DNA of 64,000 bases from Eucommia ulmoides. Taxonomy: Eukaryota; Streptophyta; Magnoliopsida; Garryales; Eucommiaceae. The stretch covers positions 16,290,402 through 16,354,401 of the forward strand of contig CM028334.1 in NCBI GenBank assembly GCA_016647705.1, given 5' to 3'. Made by a program: the position numbers and the translations under genes. Positions 1 to 10,581 of this stretch are shown here, piece by piece. Under the pieces are notes generated by a model. It had not been told where the DNA came from and did no database searches. It saw only the letters and a list, made by a program, of their open reading frames with translations. Within the stretch, counting starts at the first letter, position 1, and each line of letters opens with the position of its first letter.

Positions 1-47
1 GTAACTACCTAATTCACCCCCCTCTTAGGTAGCTCTTTGGGCTAACA
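1..47 (+). repeat. 3' end of the 5' LTR of the copia element
   Basis: The sequence matches the end of the LTR at 10582-13124: ACTACC..AATTCACC, then TAGCTCTTTGGGCTAA. It ends in CA just before the primer binding site. The same end is shared by the solo LTRs elsewhere in the window, in a diverged form. Confidence 0.75.
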
Positions 48-49
48 AT

Positions 50-61
50 TGGTCCCAGAGC
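50..61 (+). promoter_or_regulatory. Primer binding site (initiator tRNA-Met type, mutated)
   Basis: TGGTCCCAGAGC lies two bases inside the LTR end. It differs from the usual plant copia site TGGTATCAGAGC at two bases. It is where the tRNA would prime minus-strand DNA synthesis. Confidence 0.6.
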
Positions 62-105
62 TAATTTAACTCGTTTGACTTAAAATCCTAGTTAAGAAAG
101 ATCAC

Positions 106-1470
106 ATGGCGCACCCCATAGACACTCTAGGTGAGGGGCAATTTATACACTGTCCACTTTTGTTTGCAGGTGATAACTATTCATTCTGGAAGGATAGAAT
201 GATTCTTTTTCTTTAGGCCACCAATTATGATGTGTGGCTAGCTATTGTGGACGGTCCATTCATTCCTAAGGAAAATGGAGTTACTAAGAAGAAAGAGCAA
301 CTGACAACTTCTGATAAACAATTTTTTTTTATTAATTCTCAAGCTATTAATATTATGTTTTGTTCTTTAGATACAAATGAATATACCAGGATTTCAGATT
401 GTGGATTAGCAAAAGAGAAGTGAGATACATTGCAAATCACACATGAAGAGATAAATCAGGTAAAACAATCCAGGATCGATGTCTCAGTTCGACAATTTGA
501 ACTATTCAGAATGAGTGATGTATAATCAATTTTGGAAATGTACACAAAATTCAATAATATCTGCAACAACATTGGTTAACTCGGAAACCCTTATACTATG
601 GAGGACAAAGTACAAAAAATTCTATGATCATTAACTAAAGCTTGGGAATCGAAAGTAACTGCTATAGAGAAAGCTAAAGATCTCACAGTCTACACTATTA
701 ATGAGCTCATTGACAACCTAATGACATATGAGACGACTATATGAGGATATGAGAACGAAATAAGAAATATAAAAAACAAGTCCTTGGCATTGAACATTCA
801 AAAAAATGAGAAAGAAGATGGCAGTAATGATATCAATCTTGACAGCGAGCAAGAAAAAGATGTGGCGCTTCTCACAAAAAATTTCAAAAAAATGGCTCGA
901 TGAACATTCCAGGAAAAGAGAAATTTCAACATGCGTAATGTGGAATTTTTCAATTGTCACAAGAATGGACACTTTCAATCCGACTGTCTCGAACCAAAGA
1001 AAGAAAAAGAAAAGAAAAAAGAGAAAAAAAAAAAAAAAAAAAAAAAGGTAAAGAGTAAGAAGAAATCAATGAAAGCCACATAGGATGACTCTGAGTCAAG
1101 TAGCTAAGAAAAATTGAGCAATAGCGATTCATCTATGCTTGCTTTGATGGCCACTAGAGATGAGGTAACAAAATGTTCTAGTTTTTGTCCTTTAGATTTC
1201 GATGATTTATTTGATATTTATCCAGAACTAACACATGATTATAAAAATCAGTGTTCTCAAATTAATACCCTCCAATGTACAATTAACACACTTAATAAGC
1301 AAGTGATGAAATTCAAATCTGAAAACATTGAATTGAAATCCAAGATGTCGGATTTATATTCAATAGTTCTCAAATTCACAAGTGGTGAGAATAATTTAAA
1401 AATACTTTTGGTACACAAGGTATCTTTGATAAAGTTGGAATTGAGTTTTAGAAAAACCTTAAACAAATAA
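106..1470 (+). pseudogene. copia gag remnant
   Basis: The ATG at 106 starts a copia-type Gag with the N-terminal pattern GDNYSFWKDRM and, after a TAG near 215, NYDVWLAIVDGPF. Gag would form the virus-like particle. A zinc-knuckle relic lies at about 943-986 (F-x2-C-x4-H-x4-C, the first Cys replaced by Phe). It is followed by a lysine-rich stretch with a 20+ A-run at 1026-1046. A coiled-coil-like segment at 1114-1470 (open, 118 codons) is typical of Gag from this group of long copia elements. Several stops and frameshifts separate the blocks, so no functional Gag can be made. Confidence 0.75.
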
Positions 1471-1710
1471 GATTTCATAAATTCTTTTTTGAAACCAAGA
1501 ATTTTGTTAGATGTTTTAAATGTAATATTGTGGGACATACTATTAATAAATACTTTTCTAAAGCATCTAAATGCAGACAAGTTTGGGTTCATAAAGGAAC
1601 TAAAATTATCCCGACTAATAAGATCGGACCCACGTAGGTTGGGTACCACTTAGGAACTATTTGAAGTACACCTTGCAGGTTACTCTAAAAGCATCAATAG
1701 GTAAGAAAAA

Positions 1711-4097
1711 ATGGCTCATAGATGTGGTTGTTCTCGGCACATGACGAGAGACAAATCTAAATTCATGTCTTTAACACCTAAAGACGGAGGTCCTGTGACG
1801 TTTGAAGACAACACAAAGGGTGAAATTATCAGTATAGGTAATATCGGTAATGGGTCTGCTACTATTAAATATGTTCTCCTAGTAGAAGGTCTTAAACATA
1901 ACCTGCTTAGCATTAGTCAATTATGTGATAAAGCTTATAACATTGTTTTTTTATCATGATAGATGCATTATTAAGAATGGGTATGATAGTAGCATATTAC
2001 TTGTTGCATCACGATTTGAGAATGTTTATGCATGATCATTTGATGATTTCTCTTCTCAAAATTTATCATGTTTGAATACATTATCTAAGAACAATTGGTT
2101 ATGGCATAGAAGACTTAGACATGCTAGCATGTAATTACTTTCAAATTGTCTAAGAAAAGTCTTGTAGTGGTCTACTTACATTAAAATACATGAAAGACAA
2201 AGTATGTAATGCATGTCAATTAGGTAAGCAATCTAGATAATCATTCAAGAAGAAGTTGCACACATCCACATCTAAATGTCTTGAATTATTGCATCTGGAT
2301 TTATTTGGTCCGAATGCCATTGCTAGTTTAGAAGGTAAATTTTATGCATTTGTAATTGTGGATGACTATTCTAGATATACATGAGTGTTTTTCTTAGCTA
2401 AGAAGAGTGAAGTTGCTTCTATATTCTCTACGTTTTGTAAATGTGTTCAAAATGAAAAACAATGTTGCATCATTAACATCCATAGTGATAGAGGCAGAGT
2501 GTTTAGGAATGATGAGGTAATAAGTTATTGTGATGAGTACGGGTATGCTTACAACTTCTCAGCAGCTAGATTGCCACAACAAAATAGTGTTGTAGAGAGG
2601 AAGAATAGAACACTTCAGGGAATGGCCAGAACAATGCTAAATGAGAATCGTCTTCCTAAATATTTCTAGGCCAAAGCCGTAAGCACCACTTGCCATGTAA
2701 TAAACAGGGTTTCTATCCAAAGAGGTTTTAATAAAGACTCTTATGAAATTTAGAATGGTAAGACTCCTAATATATCTTATTTTAAAGTTTTTGGTTGCAA
2801 ATATTTTATCTTAAATGATAAGGATAATTTGGGTAAATTTAATACTAAATCTGATTATGATTTTTTTTTTGGGTACGTTTCTAATAGTAGTGCTTATAGA
2901 ATTGATAATAAACATACTTTATTAGTGGAAGAATCTATGCATGCCGTATTTGAGGAATTTGATCTACTTGTGTCGAGAAAGGTTTTGAATGATGATGATG
3001 TAGGTACACAAAATAACCAAAACCAAGGAGGTGATATGACAAATGAACCACAGAATGAGGAACCTAAAGGAGATGAGATAACTTTACCACGTGCTATAAA
3101 AATAATGCCGAGACATTCGGTAAAATAAATTATTGGTAATTTCGAGAAAAGTGTAGGTACAAGATTATCTCTTAGAGATATAATTAAACTTATTTTTCTA
3201 TCTCAAATTGAGCCTAAGAATATGAATGAGACGTTAACTAATGGATCTTGGATCTTCAGGATGCAAGAAGAATTAGTTTAATTTGAACATAATAAGGTGT
3301 GATCTTTAGTTCCTAGACCGGACTTTCATCTTATAATTGGTACTAAATGGATTTTTCGTAATAAAAAGGATGAAATGGGTATTGTAATTAGAAATAAAGC
3401 AAGATTAGTGGCACATGTTTATATTAAAGAAGAGGGAATTGATTATGATGAGACTTATTCTCCTGTGGATAGATTAAAAGTTATTAGAATGTTAGTCGCC
3501 TTTACATGTTCACGAAATTTTAAATTATATCAAATGGATGTAAAGAGTGCATTCTTGAATGACTTTCTATCAGAAGAAGTTTATGTCAAACAACCCCCGG
3601 GATTTGAGAGTGATAAACTTCCCGATCACGTGTTTAAACTTCAAAAGATTTTGTATGGGCTCAAACAAGCTCCAAGAGCTTGGTATGAGAGACTTAACCG
3701 ATATTTGATCGAAAATGATTTTCGACGAGGTCTTAGCTGTATAACTTTATTTATCAAGTAAAATGATTTTGATATCCTATTAGTACAGATATATATTGAT
3801 GATATTAGATTCGGTAATACTAATGAGGATTTTTGTAAAGAGCTTGTCAAGATTATGTAGGTTGAGTTTCAAATGAGTATGATGGGAGAGTTAATCTTCT
3901 TTCTTGGGTTGCAAATCAAGCAAACCAAATAAGAGATTTTCATTAATCAATCCAACTACACTAAAGAGTTATTAAAAAAATATGACTTAGATGGCGCTAA
4001 AGAGTACAAAACTACCATAGCAACAGTTATGAAAATAGACAAAGGCGATACGGGCACAAACGTAAATGAGAAATTGTATTGAGGTATGATTGGTAAC
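1711..4097 (+). pseudogene. copia pol remnant: protease, integrase, reverse transcriptase
   Basis: The polyprotein order is PR-INT-RT. The protease active-site region (KWLID.. then GCSRHMT) is split by a frameshift near 1722. Next come the GAG-pre-integrase stretch (NLLSISQLCDK) and the integrase zinc ligands (WHRRL..HAS near 2101, VCNACQLGKQ near 2203). The integrase catalytic Asp blocks are HLDLFGP (about 2291) and HSDRG (about 2484), with Glu in VVERKNRT (about 2592). Reverse transcriptase shows QMDVKSAFLN (about 3530), YGLKQAPRAWYERL (about 3653) and an intact YIDD (about 3795). Stops are frequent. The frame ends at GMIGN, where the nested element entered at 4098. Confidence 0.85.
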
Positions 4098-5999
4098 TGA
4101 TAGATGTGACATACCTACGTATTTCCAAACCGAATTAAGTTAGTTTTCAAACGTTTATATAGTATTTTATTACGTTTTAATTAGTTTTCTTACTTTTTGT
4201 ATAAATCAGGTGTATGGGCAAAAAGATAGGAAACTGGAGCGAAAACGATGAGATCGAACGAAAAGCGATCGAAAGAACGATGGAAAAACAAGTTTGGAGG
4301 AAAAATTATGAAACAAGCTCACCGCCGTGGCGATGAAGATGCTGAGAAACGCAGAATGCTACTGACGAACTACCACCAAAGCGGTGAAGAAGCAGAGAAG
4401 CAGAGAAACAAAAATAGGTTACTGACAGCCCACCGCCGCAACGGTGAAAACCATATCCGCGGAGGTGATCCAACAGAATGTTCTTCCTAAGCCACTACTG
4501 TCTTCATTGCTGCAACGGTCATTGAACCGACCTACTCATTGCCGCAGCGATGAATACCTTCGCCGCGGCGGTGACCCATTCACCGCTGCGGTGGTGAAGA
4601 AGCAGAGAAACAAAAGTAGGCTACTGACATACCACCGCCGCAGTGGTGATCCAATAGAATGTTCTTCTTAAGCCACCGCTGTCTTTATCGTCGCAACGAT
4701 CATTAAACCAACCTACTCACCGCCGCAACGATCATTTCCTTCGCCGCGGCGGTGACCCTCTACAGAGCCTAGACATTTTATTTAGATATTTTGCTTATAA
4801 ATACCCCTCTCCTTTCCCTTCCTTTGAGACCCTCTGGCCATTTGGGCACCTTAGGCCATATTTAGGCTAGGGTTTAGGTGTTTTAGAGGTGGAGCTCACA
4901 TCCCGAAGTGGAGAACACGGCGAATCGATTGTTGAGCATTCTTAGCGGTTTATCTTCGGATGAGGCTAAGTTCTTCGATTGTTTTTCCTTATTTCTTTAT
5001 CTTAGGATCATGTGAGTATGTTTAGCTCGATTTAAATATTTATGCGGCTATGGCCACGAGTTAAATATGGATTGTAGTAGGGATTAACGGTATATTTATA
5101 AATATGTTTGTTTAGATGATTTCGGTGTTGCGTTTATGTTTGTTCTTTATAGTTTGTTTGTGTTTATTGTATTGTTTATTTATTATGCTTGGATTGATAA
5201 ATGGAGAATACGGGGTTTTGACAAACCCCGGATTCAGATTAGGGTAAACAAACGTCACGATTCTATAACCCGATCGGAGTTTGAATTGTGGACAATCGAT
5301 GACGTTGGGGAAAGACTCACGTGACCTAGGGTCGTTAAGGCGTTGAAATGGACTTCTTCGTTGATTCGAAGTTGCGTTATATCCCCCGTCTTACACTCGG
5401 CAGAGGTGGCTAGAGAGTTTTAGAACGGAGATTGTTGATAGGGTAAATACAATGCGACGATCCAATAACCCGGGAGAGAGTTGAATTGTGTGCAATCAAT
5501 GATACTGGGCGAGACTCACATGACCTAGGGTCGTTAAGACGTTGAAGGGGACTTCTTCGTTGACTCGAAGTCATGTATTCTCCCATCTTACACTCGGGAG
5601 AGGTGGCGGTGGAGTTTACGTACCGAGATTGTCAAATAGGTTGAACACCGTAAACGTGAGTAAATCGAGATCGAACACGTATTTGTAAACACGTTAATCC
5701 TTAGGAAATTCTTCACCCTAAAACATATTAACATATTAGTGTAGTTAATTTAGGTTATATTAGTATTAGCTTAATTAATTAAATATATTTGTTTTCCGCC
5801 TAGATAAAGTTAGGTCACGACAAACGCGGTATTCGATAGTAACGACACCAATCCTTGTAGATACGATAACCTGATCTTAACGATCACATTATACTAAAAC
5901 TTTGACCTCGTACAGTTGCCTGAGAAACGCGGTAACGGCTCAGGACTTAAGTTTTAGATAGGAGAAGCAAGTGTATCGTATTCTAGTCTCGTCAACGCA
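4098..5999 (+). repeat. Left LTR of the nested LARD
   Basis: It begins TGATAGATGTGACATACC and matches 7993-9553 closely over most of its length. It carries a longer GC-rich palindrome block (4310-4760) and a segment of about 90 bp near 5140-5235 that the right LTR lacks. An internal tandem duplication of about 195 bp (starting near 5261 and 5461) contains the shared words CCTAGGGTCGTTAAG and GACTTCTTCGTTGA. The alignment to the right LTR is clear up to GTACA (5914). The last 85 bases are poorly conserved, so the exact end just before the primer site is inferred. Confidence 0.8.
4310..4760 (+). repeat. GC-rich palindromic repeat block inside the LARD LTR
   Basis: Degenerate units of the form CACCGCCGC(A/G)(A/G)CGGTGA recur with spacers such as AGAAGCAGAGAAAC. 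The clearest full palindromic core is CGCCGCGGCG (near 4561 and 4742). It stands out as a CpG-dense island in AT-rich DNA. A smaller version is in the right LTR at 8218-8485. Confidence 0.7.
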
Positions 6000-6008
6000 C
6001 CAAGTTTT

Positions 6009-6026
6009 TGGCTCCGTTGCCGGGGA
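6009..6026 (+). promoter_or_regulatory. Primer binding site (tRNA-Asp type)
   Basis: TGGCTCCGTTGCCGGGGA differs by one base from the plant tRNA-Asp-complementary site TGGCGCCGTTGCCGGGGA used by Athila/Tat elements. It is preceded by the usual CCAAGTTT spacer. Confidence 0.8.
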
Positions 6027-7978
6027 TTGGTCGTTAGGCGAATTCAGTTCTTGGCAATTGTAACCAAGTTTTTGGTAATGATTGTTGGGCATTGATTTGT
6101 TGTTATTTTTGATATTGTGTGTAAATGACTTAATTTTACTTTAGGTATTTATTTTGTATATAATTTTTGTTTGTAGTTTTGTTTTTGTTTCCAATGCAGG
6201 GTACTTCCCGATGTTAGATCGACAGGTATTGATGCATTCCTTTCGACGGGATTCCAATCCGTTTTATGTTGCTTGGCCAAGCACAGAAGTCGGTGAGACA
6301 TTTCGTTGAAAGATCGAGCCATTCAAAGCAAAACCTCGCCAATCTTGAGGGCATTCTGAAAATGTCGGGCCAATGACATTAAACCATGCGCTTCTTGGGA
6401 GGCAACCCAAAGTCAAAATAAGTTAAATCTGTCACATACGACTTGATTCAGAGGCGAGATCCTCTCGCCTCCCAGGTAAGTGTTCTAAACACCCTTCGTC
6501 AGCATGCTTTAATTCCATATGTTGAAGAATGATGATTGGGTTCGCTGAGGACACTGTCCGTTTTAATTTCGAAAGTGATGTGTAGTATTTAGTATTGTTA
6601 GTTTATGTGTAATTGTTTTTCTGTATTGCATGTGTGTTTAGGTTAGAATGTGTTTATGTTTTTGTGTTATTGTTTTCGTGTTGAATTTTGTGTTCATCTG
6701 GGCCATTACCCGATGATGATAATTACCCCTGGTTGTTGTCAAAGTCAAGGGTAATACCCATGCATGTGTGTTCTGTGTGCTTGACTATGCTTTTTGGTAA
6801 AAATTATTGTAAATCCTAATTTGCACGAGCACATAGATTCAATGTATAGTTATTCAATTGATTTGAGGACTATTATCGATTAGCCAAATTCATGACACAT
6901 TAAGGATTCTAGAACTTGATTGAGGGGAAGCTTGAGGCGAAATCCTAGACGAGGTAGTTCAGGAGACGTGATTTAGGCATTCTCTTGTCGCTTGAGCCTT
7001 TTTAAGCCTATCTTGTAATATCATTATCCATCGTGACCCTATCGAAGCCTAAATGCAAATTCAATTCAGAACACATAAACTAATACCATGGCCAATAGAT
7101 CTTTTTCTAAACCTAAATCGCTGAATTTAAAGGCACATTTGAGTGAATCAAGTTAGCAATTGTAAATGCTACTTGATGTGAACGGTTGGGTTTAGGGGCG
7201 AACTTCTAATTGGTTCGGTATTTGAGTACTCACTTGTCGTTTTTCATTTGTATTACATACCCTTTCAATTGTAACAATCAAATAAGTTTGAGGGTGTGTT
7301 CGTTGAAAAAAAAATTAGAAAAGAAAAAAAAAAGAAAAAAAAATATAAAAAAAAAAAAATCAAATGTAAATACGGTTTTTATTTCCATTTATTTTGACAA
7401 GTGAGTACATCGGTCTTAAATGCATGCTCGGGATTGTTTTCAATCTTTCTATGGGGGTTTGAGAGTGAATGTGCTAAGCGTTGAGCCTTGGGTAACGTTA
7501 AGTTAACAACGTTAACCTGTTTTCTATTCCAAATTACCCTTGGCCAATTATACCAAAACCGAATCAAGTCCTAATGATCTCTACGAACTACTTAACCTAC
7601 ATTAGTGGAGAGTGGACCCCAATCCGGCCTATGGAAATCCTAGTCCTTCACGGTCTAAGTCATGAATTTCATTGGAGTATAATCCAATCCGGTCGTTGTA
7701 TAGCTATACTATTGAGTCTCGCACTAACACGTTCACAGGATCTAGAATAGTATTCACCATTATTGCCTGTCGAAAATCTAGAACATTACATGTTGTGTTA
7801 CCGCCTAAACTCAATATTACTGGCGGTTGTTGAGGGATAAAAATAAATAGGCCGTTAGAAGAAGTCAAAACTCGCATGTTGTTATGTTTAGATTATTTTT
7901 AGGTTTTAATATTTAATTCAGTTTGTTATTTTTTTCATTTTAGTGTGTGTGTTTGGCTCGAGGACTAGCCAAATTCCA
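6027..7978 (+). other. Non-coding internal region of the LARD
   Basis: I find no gag or pol domain and only very short open frames. It contains an A-rich block at 7306-7362 and phrases common in Tat-type leaders, for example AAGTTTGAGGGTGTGTTCG near 7284. It is interpreted as a spacer retained for packaging length, which is an inference. Confidence 0.6.
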
Positions 7979-7992
7979 AGTTTGGGGATATT
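7979..7992 (+). promoter_or_regulatory. Polypurine tract of the LARD
   Basis: AAGTTTGGGGATAT directly precedes the TGATAGGTG start of the right LTR. This is the form commonly seen in Athila/Tat-type elements, where it primes plus-strand synthesis. Confidence 0.6.
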
Positions 7993-9602
7993 TGATAGGT
8001 GTGACATACCTACGTATTTTCAAACCGAATTAAATTAGTTTTCGAGCGTTTATATAGTATTTTATTACGTTTTAATTAGTTTTCTTACTTTTTGTATAAA
8101 TCAGATGTTTGGGGGCAAAAAGATAGGAAACTGGAGCAAAAACGATGAGATCGAATGAAAAGCGATCGAAAGAACGGTGGAAAAACAAGCTCGGAGGCAA
8201 AATTATGAAACAAGCCCACCGCCGCAGCGTCCAGATCACCGTTGCGGCGATGAAGATGCTGAGAAAGGTAGAATGCTACTGATGGACCACCAGCGCAACA
8301 GTGAATCCCACCGCCGCGACAATGAAGAAGTAGAGAAACAGAAGTAGGCTACTGACAGCCCACCGCCGCGGCGATGATCCAGCAGAATGTTCTTCCTAAG
8401 CCACCGTTGTTTTAATCACCACAGCGATCATTAAACCGACCTACTCACCGCCGCAGCGATGAATCCATTCGCCGCGGCGGTGACCCTCTACAGAGCCTAG
8501 GTATTTTATTTAGATATTTTGCTTATAAATACCCCTATCCTTCCCCTTCTTTTGAGACCCCTCCGGCCATTTGGGCACCTTAGGCCATATTTAGGCAAGG
8601 ATTTAGGTATTTTATAGGTGGAGCTCACATCCTGAAGTGGAGAAGACGGCGAATCGATCGTTGAGTATTCTTAGCGATTTATCTTCGGACGAGGCTAAGT
8701 TCTTCGATTATTTTTCCTTATTTCTTTATCTTAGGATCATGTGAGCATGTTTAGATCGATTTAAATGTTTATGCGGCTATGACCACGAGTTAAATATGGA
8801 TTGTAGTAGAGATTAATGGTATATTTATAAATATGTTTGTTTGGATGATTTTGGTGTTGCGTTTATGTTTGTTCTTCGTAGTTTGATTGTGTTTATCATA
8901 TCTATAACCCGATCAGGGTTTGAATTGTGGACAATCGATGACGTTGGGGCAAGACTCACGCGACCTAGGTCGTTAAGGCGTTGAAATAGACTTCTTCGTT
9001 GATTCGAAGTTGCGTTATATCCCCCGTCTTACATTCAGGAGAGGTGGTGAGAGAGTTTTAGAACGGAGATTGTTGATAAGGTAAATACAACGCGACGATC
9101 CAATAACCCGGGAGGGAGTTGAATTGTGTGCAATCAATGACGCTGGACGAGACTCACGTGACCTAGGGTCGTTAAGACAATGAGGGGGACTTCTTCGTTG
9201 ACTCGAAGTCATGTATTCTCCCGTCTTACACTCGGGAGAGGTAGCGGTGGAGTTTACGTACCGAGATTGTCAAATAGGTCGAACATCGTAAACGTGAGTA
9301 AATCGAGATCGAACACGTATTTGTAAACACGTTAATCCCTAGGCAATTCTTCACCCTAAAACATATTAACATATTAGTGTAGTTAATTTAGGTTATATTA
9401 GTATTAGATTAATTAATTAAATACATTTGTTTTCCGCCTAGATAAAGTTAGGTTACGACAAACGCGGTATTCGATAGTAAACGACACCAATCCCTGTGGA
9501 TACGATAATCTGATCTTAACGATCACACTATACTAAAATTTTGACCTCGTACACTTGCGAGTAGTCACATTACTGCGAGGATCGAAGAATCCTCGTGCAT
9601 AC
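7993..9602 (+). repeat. Right LTR of the nested LARD
   Basis: It is the direct-repeat partner of 4098-5999, starting TGATAGGTGTGACATACC and ending CATACA next to the 5-bp target duplication. It is shorter than the left LTR because it has fewer GC-rich palindrome units (8218-8485) and a deletion near 8895. Confidence 0.8.
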
Positions 9603-9607
9603 AGAAA

Positions 9608-10292
9608 CTTGTTGTATTTTACTACTAGTAGACTTGACATAATGTTTAGTATATGCTTGTGTGCTAGATTCCAGTCTTCTCCTAAAGAATCGCATTTAAT
9701 TGCGGTTAAGCAAATCTTTCAATATTTGAAAGGGACGAGTGCCTCTGGATTACGGTATCCTAGGGGGAGTGACTTTAAATTAATTAGTTGCTCCAATACT
9801 GATTTTGTCGGCTGCAAAATTAAGCGTAAAAGCACAAGCGGGTCATGTCACTTTTTAGGACGTGCTTTAGTTTCTTGGTTTAGCTAGAAACAAAACTCAA
9901 TTGCCTTATCGACTACTGGGGATGAGCATATGGAAACCGATAATTGTTGCGCTCGAATTCTATATATTACACAATAATTATATGATTTTGGAATATGTAT
10001 GGAGAAAGTCCCTATTTATTGTGATAATAAAAGTGCTATATACTTAAGTAAGAATCTGACAGAGTACTCACAAACTAAGCACATAGAGATGAAACATCAT
10101 TTTATTTGTGATCACATTCAAAAAAAGGATGTAACTATTGAGTATGTTGATACCTCCGATCAACTTGTCGATATCTTTACCAAACCTCTAGCGGAAGATC
10201 AATTTATGAAAAATACTAGAGGTTTAGGTATAGCTAGGCATAGCGATATATGCCTAGAGGGAGGTTTTTGGGTCTCTGCCTCTACGTTTTGA
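9608..10292 (+). pseudogene. copia pol remnant: RT C-terminus and RNase H
   Basis: The copia frame resumes at codon TTG (LLYFTTSRLDIMFS) and runs through CKI.RKSTSG and the RNase H core IYCDNKSAIYLSKN to the typical end DIFTKPLAEDQF. RNase H removes the RNA strand of the hybrid. A stop after LVSWFS (about 9886) and further lesions near 9975 break the frame. It is the continuation of the pol at 1711-4097. Confidence 0.85.
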
Positions 10293-10567
10293 GATGACAA
10301 ATGGGAGACATTGATTTTTAAATGAGTTAGTTGATATTTAGGAATTTGTTCACCTAAGCATTGCATTGATTGAAGGGATATGTTAGTTATTAGGCTTAAT
10401 GTTGAACATCATTGTTGATTAAATTGGGCTTATATTGTATATATTTATTATTGTTTGTTTGTGTTTTCATATTTATGCTTAAATGAGTTTAAATACCCGT
10501 TCTCGGATTTAGGGAGAGCGTGGTTACATTCTTTATTGAAGAAAATATCAAAGTTAGTTGTTATCAT
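10293..10567 (+). other. 3' non-coding part of the copia element
   Basis: AT-rich untranslated DNA between the pol end and the polypurine tract. I see no other feature. Confidence 0.6.
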
Positions 10568-10581
10568 AAAAAGGAAGAGAT
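10568..10581 (+). promoter_or_regulatory. Polypurine tract of the copia element
   Basis: AAAAAGGAAGAGAT lies immediately upstream of the TGTTGAATCC start of the 3' LTR. Confidence 0.7.

Larger units (their letters stand above)
4098..9602 (+). mobile_element. Non-coding Athila/Tat-like LTR element (LARD) nested in copia pol
   Basis: Two direct LTRs (4098-5999 and 7993-9602) flank about 2.0 kb without a recognisable coding region. A tRNA-Asp-type primer binding site follows the left LTR and a polypurine tract precedes the right one. The flanks are GTAAC (4093-4097) and GAAAC (9603-9607), a 5-bp target duplication with one mismatch. Removing the element plus one duplication rejoins the copia frame as GMIGN-LLYFTTSRLDI. 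Lacking gag and pol, it would have needed proteins from a partner. Athila or another Tat-type lineage is inferred from the primer site and polypurine style only. Confidence 0.85.

Noticed and set aside
806..1051. Lys-rich ORF overlapping the copia gag
   Set aside because: It is a frameshifted reading of the gag zinc-knuckle region running into an A-run.
4248..4671. Two overlapping plus-strand ORFs rich in Arg/Lys/Ser
   Set aside because: They lie wholly within the LTR of the nested LARD and reflect its GC-rich palindrome units. The other LTR does not preserve the frames.
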